Source of the DNA: Roridomyces roridus
Lineage: Eukaryota; Basidiomycota; Agaricomycetes; Agaricales; Mycenaceae
NCBI GenBank assembly: GCA_029378245.1
Contig: JARKIF010000004.1
Location: 558,001-622,000 of the forward strand
Reading direction: 5' to 3'
Length of the DNA stretch: 64,000 bases
Below are positions 1-11,044 of the stretch, in pieces; within the stretch, counting starts at the first letter, position 1, and every line of letters starts with the position of its first letter. Both the position numbers and the translations under genes were made by a program. The notes beneath the pieces were generated by a model, which searched no databases, was not told the DNA's origin, and saw only the letters and a list, made by a program, of their open reading frames with translations.

Positions 1-275
1 ACGCCAAGAGTATCTACCGAACCCAGGTACGTTCCTTTTTGTGTCCCTGCCACGTCGCTTCTGATATGCTTTGGCAGCTTCAGGAGACCCTTCAGTTGTG
101 CGCGACGCTCGCAACCACCACCATCGTCCGCAAGATGAAGGGGAGTACGGAGAATATCGGACCCATGGACGCTATGCGAACGGTCGTGCTGGTAAGTACT
201 CCCGATGCACCGATTGCGATTCTTTGCTCACTGTTCCATGAAGCGCGACTTCGCACGGATTAACCCGCATCTGTT

Positions 276-295
276 TGTCGCAAATTTCTTTTTCG
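276..295 (+). repeat. Left TIR of the 1.6-kb element
   Basis: 20 bp, exact reverse complement of 1864-1883. Confidence 0.85.
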
Positions 296-1863
296 GCAAA
301 TTAGCGCTGACTCGGCCGGATCTGGGCTGATAAGGCGGCCAGCCTTACGGGAGGCTGATATCCTTGATAAATTCCGAATCCGCCGCTGATCAGACGCTGA
401 TCAGGCTCGTCAGACCTGGTCAGGTCTGAGGGCCTTGTCAGGCATGATAAGGGCTTATCGGGCCTGACTGGTAGGGCAATTTGGAAAGGGATAAAGGGGA
501 AAAATTCTACTGCTTTCTCTCTTACTGCTCTGTGTCTTCATTTCTCTACTGACTCACTGATCTCACTGTTATGTCCAATTCCTTACTTACGACTTGAGGG
601 GTTTGAACGAGCTACCTCACGGGAATCTATTTAATTAAATCTAAGAGTGCTAACTACTTGACTACGTGTGCATTGTGACCGGTAAGCAACATGTTCCATA
701 CATGCTGTAACTCAACTTTTTTCCTGCGGCCTTTCACGTCTCAAACTAAACGGCATCTTTCTGGGGCACTATTTCGCCGCCACATGCTGCAAATGACTGG
801 CCCTCACACTGGTTGCAGTGCCGCACGGAAAACTTGTTGGTCTCGCGGCTCGCTCGCGGGCTGATGATTGAAACCTTGATCCGCTGCAGTGCCACTGACG
901 TCACTTGGCCAGCACGACCACCGACCCCTTCCTGGGTTCTATCCTGCGCTATCCCTCGGGCCCAAGCCGCGATACGCCGGGTACATGCGTTTACGCGTCT
1001 TTCCCTGCTGTCGCCGCTGCAGGTGGCCGAGGTCTAGACACTTCACGTGAGACGATTGGAAGTTGATCAGTGGAAGTGACACTGATTGCCAGTTACGACG
1101 AAGGAGTCCAAGGAGCGACTTATGTGTCTATGTGTCCCCGCCCCTTCCTGTTTCCACAGCATCCCTTCTTCTGCCCCGCCGCTCTCGCTCTCTGTATTCC
1201 CCGTGTTTCCTGCGTCACTTTGACTCCGAGACTCATCCGAGTCGTTCTCGTCCTCTTCCTGAATCCTCGTCTTCCTCAATTCGCTCCCCCTCCATCAGCG
1301 ACGCGATCGTATCTCGCAGTGCTTTTGCTGAGGCCCTAGCTCCTATCACGCGACGCAGAGTCGCGTCTCCGTGTGCGGGAACAACGCCTCGTCCCATGGC
1401 ACGCGGAGCCGCCTCCACGCTTGTGCACTGCCAGAACGAGTGGTCTTGCTGTTGTTCAAGAGGCGAAACGGAGCAACTGGACTCCACGCACGTTGTGGGA
1501 CAGATCTTTTTGTCTTCTCTGAGAAGGCTGACTTCACTTTTCTCTTCGTCATGTCGCTTGCAGGTGAACCTCCATCTTCTGATTGACATAGTCGACAGGG
1601 ATATATTCCTGCGTCACCTCAATGTCGAGAAACATGTATGGTATCGAAAGATGATCGAATAAATACATCGAATTAGAGAACTTAGACCTGACCCCAATTG
1701 TGCGAATATTGCATGATCAGCCCTGACAGTCGTCTGACCACCGTCTGACCAGATTCTGATGACTGCTGACTACCCCTTATCCTGTCTGACTGGCCTGATA
1801 TGCCATGGTCTGGCCAATATCGTGCCTGTTCAGCAGCTGATATGGATGTAAGGGCTTATCGGG

Positions 1864-1883
1864 CGAAAAAGAAATTTGCGACA
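1864..1883 (-). repeat. Right TIR of the 1.6-kb element
   Basis: 20 bp, exact reverse complement of 276-295, followed by TT as at the left flank. Confidence 0.85.
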
Positions 1884-2481
1884 TTCAAGTCCGAGGAAGG
1901 CCACAAACGTACCCGTACCGACGATGGGGACGTGTCCACACGCAAGTCTGCTCGCGGAACCGACGAGGGAACGTGCTGGAAACAGTTTGAAGCATACCTT
2001 GTGGGCAAGAACAAGGAATACGGTGACAACCTCAAGTCCCCCGGTTGGTCTCGGTGTGTGAATCTTTCCCGCGCCGCTCCTTGGCTGATCCCGTTGCCAG
2101 TTTCATAGCGGAGCTTGTTGCGAAAGAGCGCGGCCTCTTCCCCAACGACCAGATTTCTCTCATCCCGGTGACGGAGCCGGTCGCTGCTGGCCGCGCGCAA
2201 CACCCAGCAGCCGAGGGCTCTCAGCCGCGGATGTTCCCTCCTCCTCGCGTCAACGCCGGTACGTGTGAACTTTGGTTCGACTTTCGCGTCCTGATTTTTC
2301 AAAAGCAATGCAGCCTGGCCCCGCCGGGTATCAGCTTGCCCCGCTCCAGTTCCAGCCGGGTCCGTCCACCGGTAAGTCGTATCTGCTCCCACCGTGATAC
2401 CCATCTCAATCGTCGCAGGTATGGGTCTGAGCCTGCCGTCGATGGCTTCTCTGGGCGATCACCTTGTCCACCTAAAGTAAT

Positions 2482-2541
2482 GCATTAAAGTGGGTTGTAA
2501 CCCATGTCGCTATTGCATTAAACCAGGGATAGGCTCAAAGG
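2482..2541 (+). repeat. Left TIR arm of the 4.6-kb element
   Basis: Matches the reverse complement of about 7013-7080, including the GCATTAAA start and the GCATTAAACCAGGG end. Similarity continues weakly into GGCTCAAA. Confidence 0.75.
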
Positions 2542-2673
2542 CCAATTCCCGGGCCTCTACGGGTAAAACCGGGAACCCCGCGGCTCCGCCGGCATACATG
2601 CTATCTATCGGCACCCGCGGCACTGCAGTTAACCCGTGGGAACCACTTATCTGGCCAGAATAACCTGCCATTC

Positions 2674-2960
2674 TTTTAACGCGTTGAATGATCGATTCAA
2701 CGCATTAAGCTACCCCGGGCTCCACGCGACAAACGGCAATCGTTGCCCACATTTAACGCGACAACACCGTACTAAAAAAAAAAAAAGGAAAGAGATGTGC
2801 AGGAAAAAACGTGACCGCAGATTTAACGCGTCAGACGACTACTTGGACGCCATAAATCACCCCGTAGATTAACGCGTGAAATGCAATGCTGACCAATAAA
2901 AAAAGAGGTAAATCTATTTAACGCGTTAAATCTACTTCAACGCGTTAAATTCACCCCGGC
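2674..2960. repeat. Left subterminal ACGCGT repeats
   Basis: At least seven copies of TTTAACGCGTTGAA or close variants, for example near 2674, 2693, 2752, 2820, 2870, 2917 and 2938. ACGCGT is also the known MBF/MCB cell-cycle box, but here the mirrored layout at the other element end makes a transposase or structural role more likely. Confidence 0.7.
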
Positions 2961-5900
2961 ATTTGTAGCTAATCGTCCACTTCCCCGCCCATCAGCAGCT
3001 CCTCCTCGCTGATGTTACCCGGCCATCGCTACCCTCCCCATCCGACAGCGGCCCACCACCTTCCTCCTCTTCAGTGACGGCTGGAAACACATACGGCAAT
3101 GGGAGGAGTGCTGCAGAGCGTTTCCGCGCCTGACCTCAACGAAGAGGGGCAGCGGTACAATCTCACCCGTCGCTCCTGCCCTATACAGCACACGCAGCCA
3201 AACGCGGACACCACCCTCGCATGCCACTCTCCCCTCACACCAACCTCGGTATGCCTCAACAACCACCCGGAGCAGTGCAACGCTAAAGAAGCCGTACATG
3301 CAGTCCGGGCGTCTGGGACCGTGGGGGTGGTGGCGGGTGGTGGCGGGTGCGAAAAGGCAGATCTGCATGTAGGCGACGGAGTGGATGTGACGGTGTGGTC
3401 GATGCGGACACCACGTCGGTGGTAAACAAAGACGATACGGCACGAGGTGACGGACGGGCAGCGTGCGAGGATGCGTAGGGGATCGAGTAGCTGGGGCTCA
3501 TGAGTTGGAGGCGGCAAAGATGAATGAGGCGTGCACGAGAACGTTCGGCTGGACGGTGCATATCTAAGCAGCAAAATGTCAGGGTGGATTCAATTCAATG
3601 GGAATGAGCGCGGACAGACGCGGCTTGGGAGTCCCAGGGGCGAGTCTCTTGCCTGCGATTTACAGCGTGCGAGGGAGGGAGGGAGGGAGGGACGAAATGG
3701 GTACACACCATTGTGTGGTTGGCGGCTTGACGCAATGAACTGTGATGTGGCATCTAGAAAGTCGTAGAAAACAGCTAGGAACGGCAGAAAACGGGAGGAG
3801 AGAGTGGCGGGGAGTCGGGCCCTGCTCTGTGGTGGGAATCGGGCCCGTAAGATGGGAGGGTGGGTGTTGGATGAGTGTATCAATCTGTAGCCCCAAGGTG
3901 TACGCACAGTGGCTACCTTGGGACGGCGGAAATGTCATAATCTGGCCTGTATTGCATTCATGGCTCAAGGCAGAGAGAGGGCGAGGTGACACGAGCGCAA
4001 TCTAGTGCCTGTGAGGGCAAGAATGGAGCCGTACATGTCGGCGACGCACCTGCGGAATGCCACGTCATCCAGCTCCCGGTCCTCCCTACAATGCAGTCCA
4101 AAGCTTGAGGAGTCCATCTCCATCGTATACAACGTGAATTGAGCGAGTTGTCGTCCATCTGGATGGGAGAGGAAGTGGAGGAATCGTGGTGGCAAAGAGA
4201 GAAAACGTGGTCACATGATGCATCAACAAAGCAAGATGTGGCCGCTCGAGCGCGTTTTACGGTGTTCTCTCTCACTTTTATGATTATCTTTTGCTTTAAG
4301 TTGTGTGTTAAGGATGCAGAACAACTCTATGAGCACCTCCTTGCGTACACCGGGCCCCGGAAAGCGACTAGATTACAAAAAATCCCAAATATCTACATTG
4401 CCACGATTTTGTGTAGGCAGAATCCGTCGCTGGAGCCCCACAAGAACTTGGTTGAGGTTAGATTGTGTACCTTCAGTTTGGGAACGACTGAGATTTAAGA
4501 GCTGAAGAGCCTAGGGGCGAGACAAGACTCAGGCTGAATCTCCTTCGGCAGACTGTAGTGAAACTCTGCTCTTTGGCTGCCCCTCGACCACGGTAGGCAC
4601 ATTCCAAGGGAATAGAACAGACACTTCTCTTGAGACGAATAGAGCCGCCGCTCGTTCTTCCGGCACAAATCTTGCAGACGAATGGATGTACATACTTTAG
4701 TGAGTTTGGGAAACAGTCAGGCCGCCATGCATTTGAAGAATGCCTCGAGACGCCGGACATTTCTCAGGAGACCAGTTTGCAGTGTGAAAGCCACGGGTCA
4801 GAAGTACCATTTCAAGTTGGGCCCAAGTTATACAATGTGTGAACATGGAGGTAGAGAAGGCGGAGTGGTGATCCAGTCCAAATGTCAATACGGATCGAGC
4901 TGGCAATATCAGTTCCCGACAAAAATTAAATGATGATTTAAATCCTACCGTCTTCCACATCCACTCGTTCGTCCCAGATTTTATTCTGTGGATGCATGGA
5001 TACAATACCTACTCGAAAAAAAATTCACAGCTCAACAGCCTGCCGTATAAATTTCTGAGAAAATGAACAGTAGTGAGAAACAACTTGCCTCGAAAAGCTC
5101 TAAAACGAGGCCGAATATTGTTGGATTCAACTTCCTCAGATGTGAGAAGGATTGAGTGGGTGGAAGTGGAAGTGTTGGAACACACCGATGTTCCCGAATT
5201 AAATGATCTGAGCGTCCGATTCTGGATGCCCAGCGAGAGACCGTACTCAACACACAGGCAAGACGAAAAGGGAAGGAAATAGATTGCGCAATAGTACTAC
5301 ATAGTACAAACGATGTAAGTACAAAACGAAGTGGGGAAGCACGAGAGTGCTCAACCACGTTCTCGACCTCATCGGGCTTGACGTCCCTGCGCACAACGTC
5401 CAGATACTCTTCATCTCTCGAGCTCGGCATCCAACGGCTCCTCGCGTGCTTGACATCCGCATACTCGACACCACAGCTGTCGATATTCCCATGCTCGACG
5501 CCCGCATACTCGACGTACTCGTACAATGGAGACGGCGCACGCCTGGCGTCCCCACGTGCAACATTGCGGCGCCCGTCGTCTTTACATGCGAGACGAAACG
5601 GTCAGCCAACTGGGAGCACCTCGTTCCCGCACCCGAGTGGTGGACCGTCCGGGAGCACGACACTCGAGGAACGCAGAATGCGGGGGGCACAAGTAGGCCC
5701 GCCAGACAATGATGTGGGAGAGAGTGGGGAGTGAAGGGAGCCGGAGCGAGGGAGACGAACTTGGCGGACGATGAATACACCGCTATCATCGTCGTCAGCT
5801 CATTCCCTGGTACAAAAGACTGGTTCGACGCACCTGTGCACTCTGCAGTGAAATTCAAGTAGCAATCCCCCCGAGTTCGATCCCAGACGATGGCGCAAAG

Positions 5901-6653
5901 ACCCAGCTGCCGCCGCTAGCTTGCTGATGCGATTCCAAACCCCAGAGGGCGAGAACGAGCAGGAAAGAAAAGAGACCAGCGAGGAAAGCGACGAGACCAG
6001 TGTGCCGAGCGCATGCGGTCAAAGTGAAGAACAGGGTCCGAGAGTGTGGTTGCAGACTCGTGAGCCAGAAAGACAGAAGAGCGGAAAAGGTAGAGAGAAG
6101 GCACGGCGAGGGCGGAGACAAAGAGTATTGCACCCGAGACCGTCACCGTGGCAACGTCCGGATCGGAACTCCGAAATGGCACCATTCTTCTTTTCTTTTG
6201 CTCTCAGGAATCCGTCTCGCCGCAATCTCGCTGTCACCACCTTCCCTGGCCACCGACCTCATCCAGCCACTCATCTTCTCGCCTCAAGCCGCACTCTGGG
6301 CAGTGCACGGGAATGGAATGGAAAATTGGATTCTTTCTGGTGTGTCCCAAATCTGATTCCACTGCTTACTGTGAGCTAGTGCGACCTCGTACCCATGCCC
6401 ACCCACTCCCTTCACACCGCTCCTTCCTGTCTCATCACCCGCCGATCACCCTGCACGCCGACGCGCCCCGCTGCAACCCCGAATTCCCGCCGAAACGCCG
6501 CGCTGCAGCCCCGGATTCCCGCCCAGTGTACAGCCAACCACGATGGACAATGTCTCCCATTCAAGGCTACGGCAGTGCGGGTGCGCGATCCAGGATTAGC
6601 CGGACGGCAGCGGGGCAAGCGGTGGCGCGGCAGCGGCGGGATTTTGTCGGTAG

Positions 6654-6890
6654 GGTTTAACGCGTTGAATGCCGGGCAAAAACATCCCGTGTTCAACGCG
6701 TTAAACTCAGGGAACCAATCCGGCGCATTCAACGCATTAAACGCATTCAACGCGTTAAAGTCGGAGGGCGGCGGCCGTGATTCGGGTCGGGGATAACGCG
6801 TCGGACGCCGGGCAACAAACCTCGCATGTTCAACGCGTTAAACCCTGGGTAACGAAACCCGAGTGTTCAAGCTTCAACGCGTTAAACGCT
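6654..6890. repeat. Right subterminal ACGCGT repeats
   Basis: At least seven copies of the same word (near 6655, 6692, 6728, 6743, 6793, 6829 and 6872), spaced 15-50 bp apart, mirroring the left end of the element. Confidence 0.7.
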
Positions 6891-7012
6891 CGGTCATGTT
6901 TTTTATTCCTGATTTTATTTAATATTGTATTAATTACCATTAAAACATTTCTTTTCGTGCCGAAAGTCGAGAGATCGGCAGCAGCGAGCTCCGGCAGCCC
7001 TGCCGCATTCCA

Positions 7013-7080
7013 TTTGAGCCTCCCTACAAATAACCCTGGTTTAATGCATTGGCCACATGGGTTATAACCCATTTTAATGC
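7013..7080 (-). repeat. Right TIR arm of the 4.6-kb element
   Basis: Reverse complement of the left arm at 2482-2541, with a short extra stretch between CCAGGG and GGCTCAAA. Confidence 0.75.
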
Positions 7081-7090
7081 GTAAAATTCA

Positions 7091-8314
7091 CTGGACCAGC
7101 TGGGGCGATCGTCAAGTGCTCGCAGGCAGCCAGCAGAACAGTACGTCCGATTTTCTGCAGTGTTCCCACCTGATGTTCGTCACAGATGCTTCGTTTGCCT
7201 CGGGTCCGGGCCACGCTTGAAAGGTGCGGTTTTCAGCTTGATGCTGTCCACTTCCTCACTCGCTTCATAGTCGCCCGGGCGCCCAATGCCTTCAATACCC
7301 GGCTTCAACAGCCATCCCGTTTTTTTTTCTCTCCTCGTTTCTATCTATAACTACTATGTGATTGTCGTATCTATGAATCCATCGTTGTTCCCTGTATCGA
7401 GCGGCGATATACGGACGAGCCAAATCGGGCTGCTGGCGTAGTGGCCAGAAAAGGAGATCCACGTGCCGATCACTATGAAGATTTATTCAAGAGTGTCTCG
7501 CGCAATTACTGCATCGTAAATACAAGTTTCTTCGGTGTCGGAAAGCTACGTAGGTCTTGAAAGTCTTCCTATCATATTCTTTAATGCTTCACTATGGCGT
7601 TCGCAAGTGTCTCGATTCTACGAAACTCGTGAGAAATGTGTGCGGCCGTGTATCGTATTTCTAGTGTATTGTATTCACCAGGGTGAATACAATACAAATA
7701 TATTTTGGATATATTCAAATATATCCTACACCACATGAACCACCCAGTTCAGCCCTTTGCCAGTCCTCACTTGCTCCTGGCTTTGGCCAATGTTCATCAC
7801 AATGTTGACTGACACAGTCTCCGATGTCGCGGGGTGTCACCCATGACCCAAGAGGTTCGCAGAGAAGAGTACACGCATCAAGAATCACGCGGCATTCGGA
7901 TCAAATTTCCATTTTAGGCAGTTTCATACAAGCAAATCATGCAGAACAAAGCGGGACACTGATCCGCATATCCGGGTAGCCTGGTGCCGACAATCAAGAT
8001 TCTTATCCGCTCATGATCGCTGGGCTTCCCGAGCCTGATTCTCAGTGACCGGGTGTATCTGAATATATTTGAATATACCCTCTGCATATTGTATTCATAT
8101 CCATATTCTATCGTATTCATATTCAGATGTATTCGTATCCAGTTGGACCACCAGTGGCGTATCATATCCATATTCACCTGAATATATTCAAAATATATTT
8201 TCCCGTATCATATTTTTGGCCAGCACTAACATCAACAATGTTCCGTGCACGGACCAACGCCTCCAAGCAGCAGATTGTGAAATTTTTGCTAAGTCAAATT
8301 AAGAATATAGATGA
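7091..8314. other. Gene-poor stretch with AT-rich palindromes
   Basis: No convincing gene. It holds a perfect 15-bp hairpin at 7665-7696 (arms TGTATTGTATTCACC, 2-nt loop). Two zones are rich in GAATATATTC-like words, at 7690-7735 and 8055-8215. These could be the ends of another decayed element, but no matching termini were found. Confidence 0.5.
7665..7696. repeat. Perfect 15-bp hairpin
   Basis: TGTATTGTATTCACC at 7665-7679 is followed after two bases by its exact reverse complement at 7682-7696. Confidence 0.85.
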
Positions 8315-8842
8315 AGAGCCCTATCATAGACACCAGTAAGGTATGCGTCAAGCAAACGCGGCCAACCCTTGTCACATCAAGTCACGGCGTCCCAAACGGG
8401 AGAAATGGGTGTTTTTAATCGAAGAAGAAAGTGTATAGTGTCTTTAGCTTAATATTTTGCCAATCTGCGACCAACATTTTTGAGATCTACTTCATATGTG
8501 GTCGGAAAAAAATCAGCACCATGATCGGACTGGAAATGCGCGAGTTTATAGCTAATTGGAAGATGCCGCACAAATCCCGTATAAACTCAGTCAATACTTG
8601 ATGTTTTCTGGATCTGAGTGGACGGAAGGCTTCGCAGTGACTGCCCCCACAACTTGTTCGAGACCGATAGTGCACAGACATCCCGGTAATTATCCTACAC
8701 ATTTCTCTTTGAATTTTATCTACTTTTGGACGTGTCACGGGCTTACATAAAGGTTCGCCGTGTTTGCTTGGCGCATACCTTAGCACAGGGAAACTGTGAG
8801 AGACGCTTGGCCCTATCAAGAGAGCGCGTGTCTATAGGGCTC
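8315..8842. mobile_element. MITE-like element of about 530 bp
   Basis: The left end (8315-8362) reads AGAGCCCTAT...AGACAC...AAGGTATGCGTCAAGCAAAC. The right end, reverse-complemented, has the same words in the same order at 8825-8842 and 8758-8782, with about 40 extra bases between them. There is no coding capacity inside (a 110-aa minus frame is not recognisable). Size, TIRs and lack of genes fit a miniature inverted-repeat element. Target duplication is not clear. Confidence 0.6.
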
Positions 8843-8890
8843 TATAAAGAGTGTATGGATCTATCACGGTCTATTTTGTGATGTCGGATC

Positions 8891-9039
8891 TATGGCAGCC
8901 GCCATGCGTCTATGTGGGCAAACAGCGTTTCCAGATGGAGCCGGTGAAGCCTTTTTTCGAGTTCCTGAATCTCCGCGTCGATTTGCGATGTACGAGCGAT
9001 CTGCAGCCAGGGCGGTTTTCGGGTCTAGGTGAGCCATGG
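8891..9039 (-). pseudogene. F-box family relic (N-terminal coiled coil only)
   Basis: Read on the minus strand, this stretch encodes AADRS...IDAEIQELEKRLHRL, the same coiled-coil start (AADRARxxAIDAEIHELxxRIHALQ) that precedes the F-box in the complete paralogues from 21.9 kb on. One frameshift lies between AADR and IDAE, and no F-box follows. It is the leftmost trace of the F-box cluster. Confidence 0.55.
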
Positions 9040-9723
9040 AATTTCCGCCTTGAGACGGAGGAGTGAGAACCAGCGTGGTCGTGGCAAGGAAGATGCCTGA
9101 ATTGCACCCGATGACAAACGACTTGGCATGATGCCGTTTCCGGCAGAACTCGTACTTATGTTTTGTAACCTAGAATATTTGTACGTAAATAGCAGAGCAT
9201 GTGGTGGAACCCTCATGCATACAAGTTGTCAAGAAAGCAGGTCCATTGCTGTACATGTTGCCCTCAAATTCACAAACTGGAAGCACGGACGTGGCCGGCA
9301 TCTTCGAGGATACGAATGGAGGCGTGGATTTTCGATCCCGTGAGGATGTCGTTGATAAGGGTGCCGAGGCAGGCGGCAGCTTGCTTCATAGCCACAGAGA
9401 GCCCTGTCCTAAATTTGTCAGGTTGACAGTGTGCAATTTGTATTCAAAGAACAAGACACAGGCCCTCCCAATAAGTAGTCTTTAAGAAAAAGTGCACAGC
9501 ACGTTCGTATGGAGGAGCTCGTGGTAAGGTTGCACTTGGGTTGCACGCCGAGACTTGTGGGGAGACTTATTGCCAGAGACGGGCTCCAGAAAGGGGGTGA
9601 GGAATGCCAATTTGTGCAACAGACAAGTTGTGTACATGATGAGGATGCCTATTGGTAGAGGGCAAAATCGGAGATGTGGCGATGTGAGAGGCGGTCGAGG
9701 ATAATGGGTCAGAGATTGGGACA

Positions 9724-9816
9724 GTCACAACGTGACCTGTCACGCTCGGGCAGCCTGACCGTGACATCACGAACAGTGACAGAATGTGACAGCTCACTGA
9801 TCAGAGTGATCAGTGA
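9724..9816. repeat. GTGAC/GTCAC-rich patch with a palindrome
   Basis: Six GTGAC or GTCAC words lie within 67 bp (9724, 9732, 9739, 9761, 9776, 9786). They are followed by a perfect 10-bp inverted repeat, TCACTGATCA with a 3-nt loop (9794-9816), and a TATATA run. It could be an element terminus or a protein-binding cluster; no gene starts nearby. Confidence 0.55.
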
Positions 9817-9829
9817 TATATCAGATATA

Positions 9830-11044
9830 TAAATATAAACAAAGGCAGAGATCAACCTTACGCGATCGAGAGCCGCTTTCAATTGATGGGGTACAGAATT
9901 TGAAAGAACCGATTACTCATTCCATTTCGCTACGCTCATTACATAAGTACTCGTAATCACGAGACACGTCACACCACAGCCAAACAAACTCTGGTTCCGT
10001 TCTGAGCGTTGACTTTCGCTCGGGGTTGTTGAGCTTTCTCAAATTCTCATTGAGCCTGGCTGACTGGCGAGGGCCTTTGTCCAAAGGTGCGCTCATTGAT
10101 GCACTGCCAATGTTCAGCTTCTAAGTTCTCGTTCGATTCGAGGGGTAGTATTTCTCCTGCATACGTCCATTATTTTTATCGAATACTCACTAGGGTTGCG
10201 TCCAGCAGAAATCCCACAGATGTCGGTGCAATTGATTATAAAACTCATGGTCATGCCAGTGGCTTTGCCGCGTCGGAGTTTCAAAGACTACTTGCTTCCT
10301 TACTCCCATTCTCTTCCATTATGCCCGCCTCACGATGGTTTCACACAATGAGAGCTTGAGGAACAATGTTCAAGTGCGTGGTTTCCTCGGGCTGGATTCC
10401 CCATATTCATAACCGGCGTTTCACAGACCAGTCCTGTTTTCTTCCGGTTCATGGTCAGCTCCGAGGGAGTATCCGTGCTCATGACCCATGTATGACCTAC
10501 TATCAGCAAGCACGGCTGGAGAGGAGATTCCTCGAACCCACTAACGTTCACTGAAATCAACTTGCACCTCGTTTGATTCGAGCTCAGTCCACTCGTTGAG
10601 TGTCGCGTTCTTTTGCTCAATCCGGTGAATATGCCTTACTCGTCAAGAAATTGATAAATCAAGGCCATCATCTTGCTAGTCTATGAGGCTGGCAATCTAC
10701 ACAGTGACGGCCGGACGCGGACCGACTTCTCCTTCACGCCCGACAGTGCCGCTGTTCGTCGCACCTCCAATTCCAACGCATGAATGCAACGCATTCGCCT
10801 GTATCCGCCATATTCCACCTCGCGAGAATCGTCTGCCCCTTGAGCGGCACCGTATGCTTAACGGTCGCAGGCGGTTGCAATTGCTTGCCCCCATCGTCAA
10901 AGCTCGCGAGTTGGGCGTTGTTTTCCGTGACGACAAAAATTCAGTTGTAAGCAACCCACAGATCGGCCCCGCATCCATCACAGAATTTCACAGAAGTCTC
11001 AAATGGATGATTCTCAGATAGAGTACTCGTACATTGACAGTCAT
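9830..11044. other. Intergenic, nothing supported
   Basis: Only short open frames in all phases and no codon pattern, splice chain or repeat that I can support. It lies downstream of the first complete F-box gene, which reads leftward. Confidence 0.5.

Larger units (their letters stand above)
276..1883. mobile_element. 1.6-kb TIR element inserted in an exon
   Basis: The two ends are perfect 20-bp inverted repeats (TGTCGCAAAT... at 276-295 and ...ATTTGCGACA at 1864-1883), flanked by TT at 274-275 and 1884-1885. The subterminal 200 bp on both sides carry many short repeats of the types CTGATAAGG, CTGATCAG and GTCAG/CTGAC, a common design of transposase binding regions. The interior has open frames on both strands (for example 1063-1662 plus, and an acidic stretch in minus frame at 1067-1279), but nothing that looks like a transposase. 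It is therefore probably non-autonomous. The superfamily is not assigned; a 2-bp duplication is unusual for most families. Confidence 0.75.
1..2480 (+). pseudogene. Unrecognised multi-exon gene, 5' end outside the window, split by a TIR element
   Basis: Exons read in one consistent frame: 1-26, 78-191, 244-275, then (after the inserted element 276-1883) 1886-2053, 2101-2258, 2306-2371 and 2419-2480, ending in TAA. Splice sites are GT-AG, but the acceptor at 243 is a weak AAG. Joining base 275 to base 1886, which drops the element and one TT copy, keeps the frame open through ...RINPHL/FKSEEGHK.... The protein is polar. It has a basic patch (KRTRTDDGD), a segment WKQFEAYLVGKNKEYGDNL that recalls a helical domain, and a P/Q-rich tail. 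I recognise no catalytic domain and assign no function. As it stands the element breaks exon 3, so this allele is probably a pseudogene. Alternatively the host population may still segregate an empty site. Confidence 0.6.
2482..7080. mobile_element. 4.6-kb TIR element with ACGCGT subterminal repeats
   Basis: The ends form an inverted repeat of about 47 bp with few mismatches, starting GCATTAAA(G/A)TGGGTT at both termini and running to ...GCATTAAACCAGGG. Within each arm TGGGTT(G/A)TAACCCA is itself palindromic. GTAA lies just outside both ends (2477-2480 and 7081-7084), a candidate target duplication. Both subterminal zones (2674-2960 and 6654-6890) hold many copies of the palindrome-like word TTTAACGCGTTGAA and variants. 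The interior (about 3.0-6.6 kb) has only short, low-complexity open frames and no recognisable transposase, so it looks like a non-autonomous or decayed element. The left end sits immediately after the TAA of the upstream gene. Confidence 0.65.

Noticed and set aside
1063..1662. 199-codon frame inside the 1.6-kb element
   Set aside because: Ser/Arg-rich with no domain, and open frames overlap it on the opposite strand. Not a transposase and not called a gene.
1856..2404. 182-codon minus frame
   Set aside because: It is antisense to the spliced plus-strand exons, which give the coherent reading.
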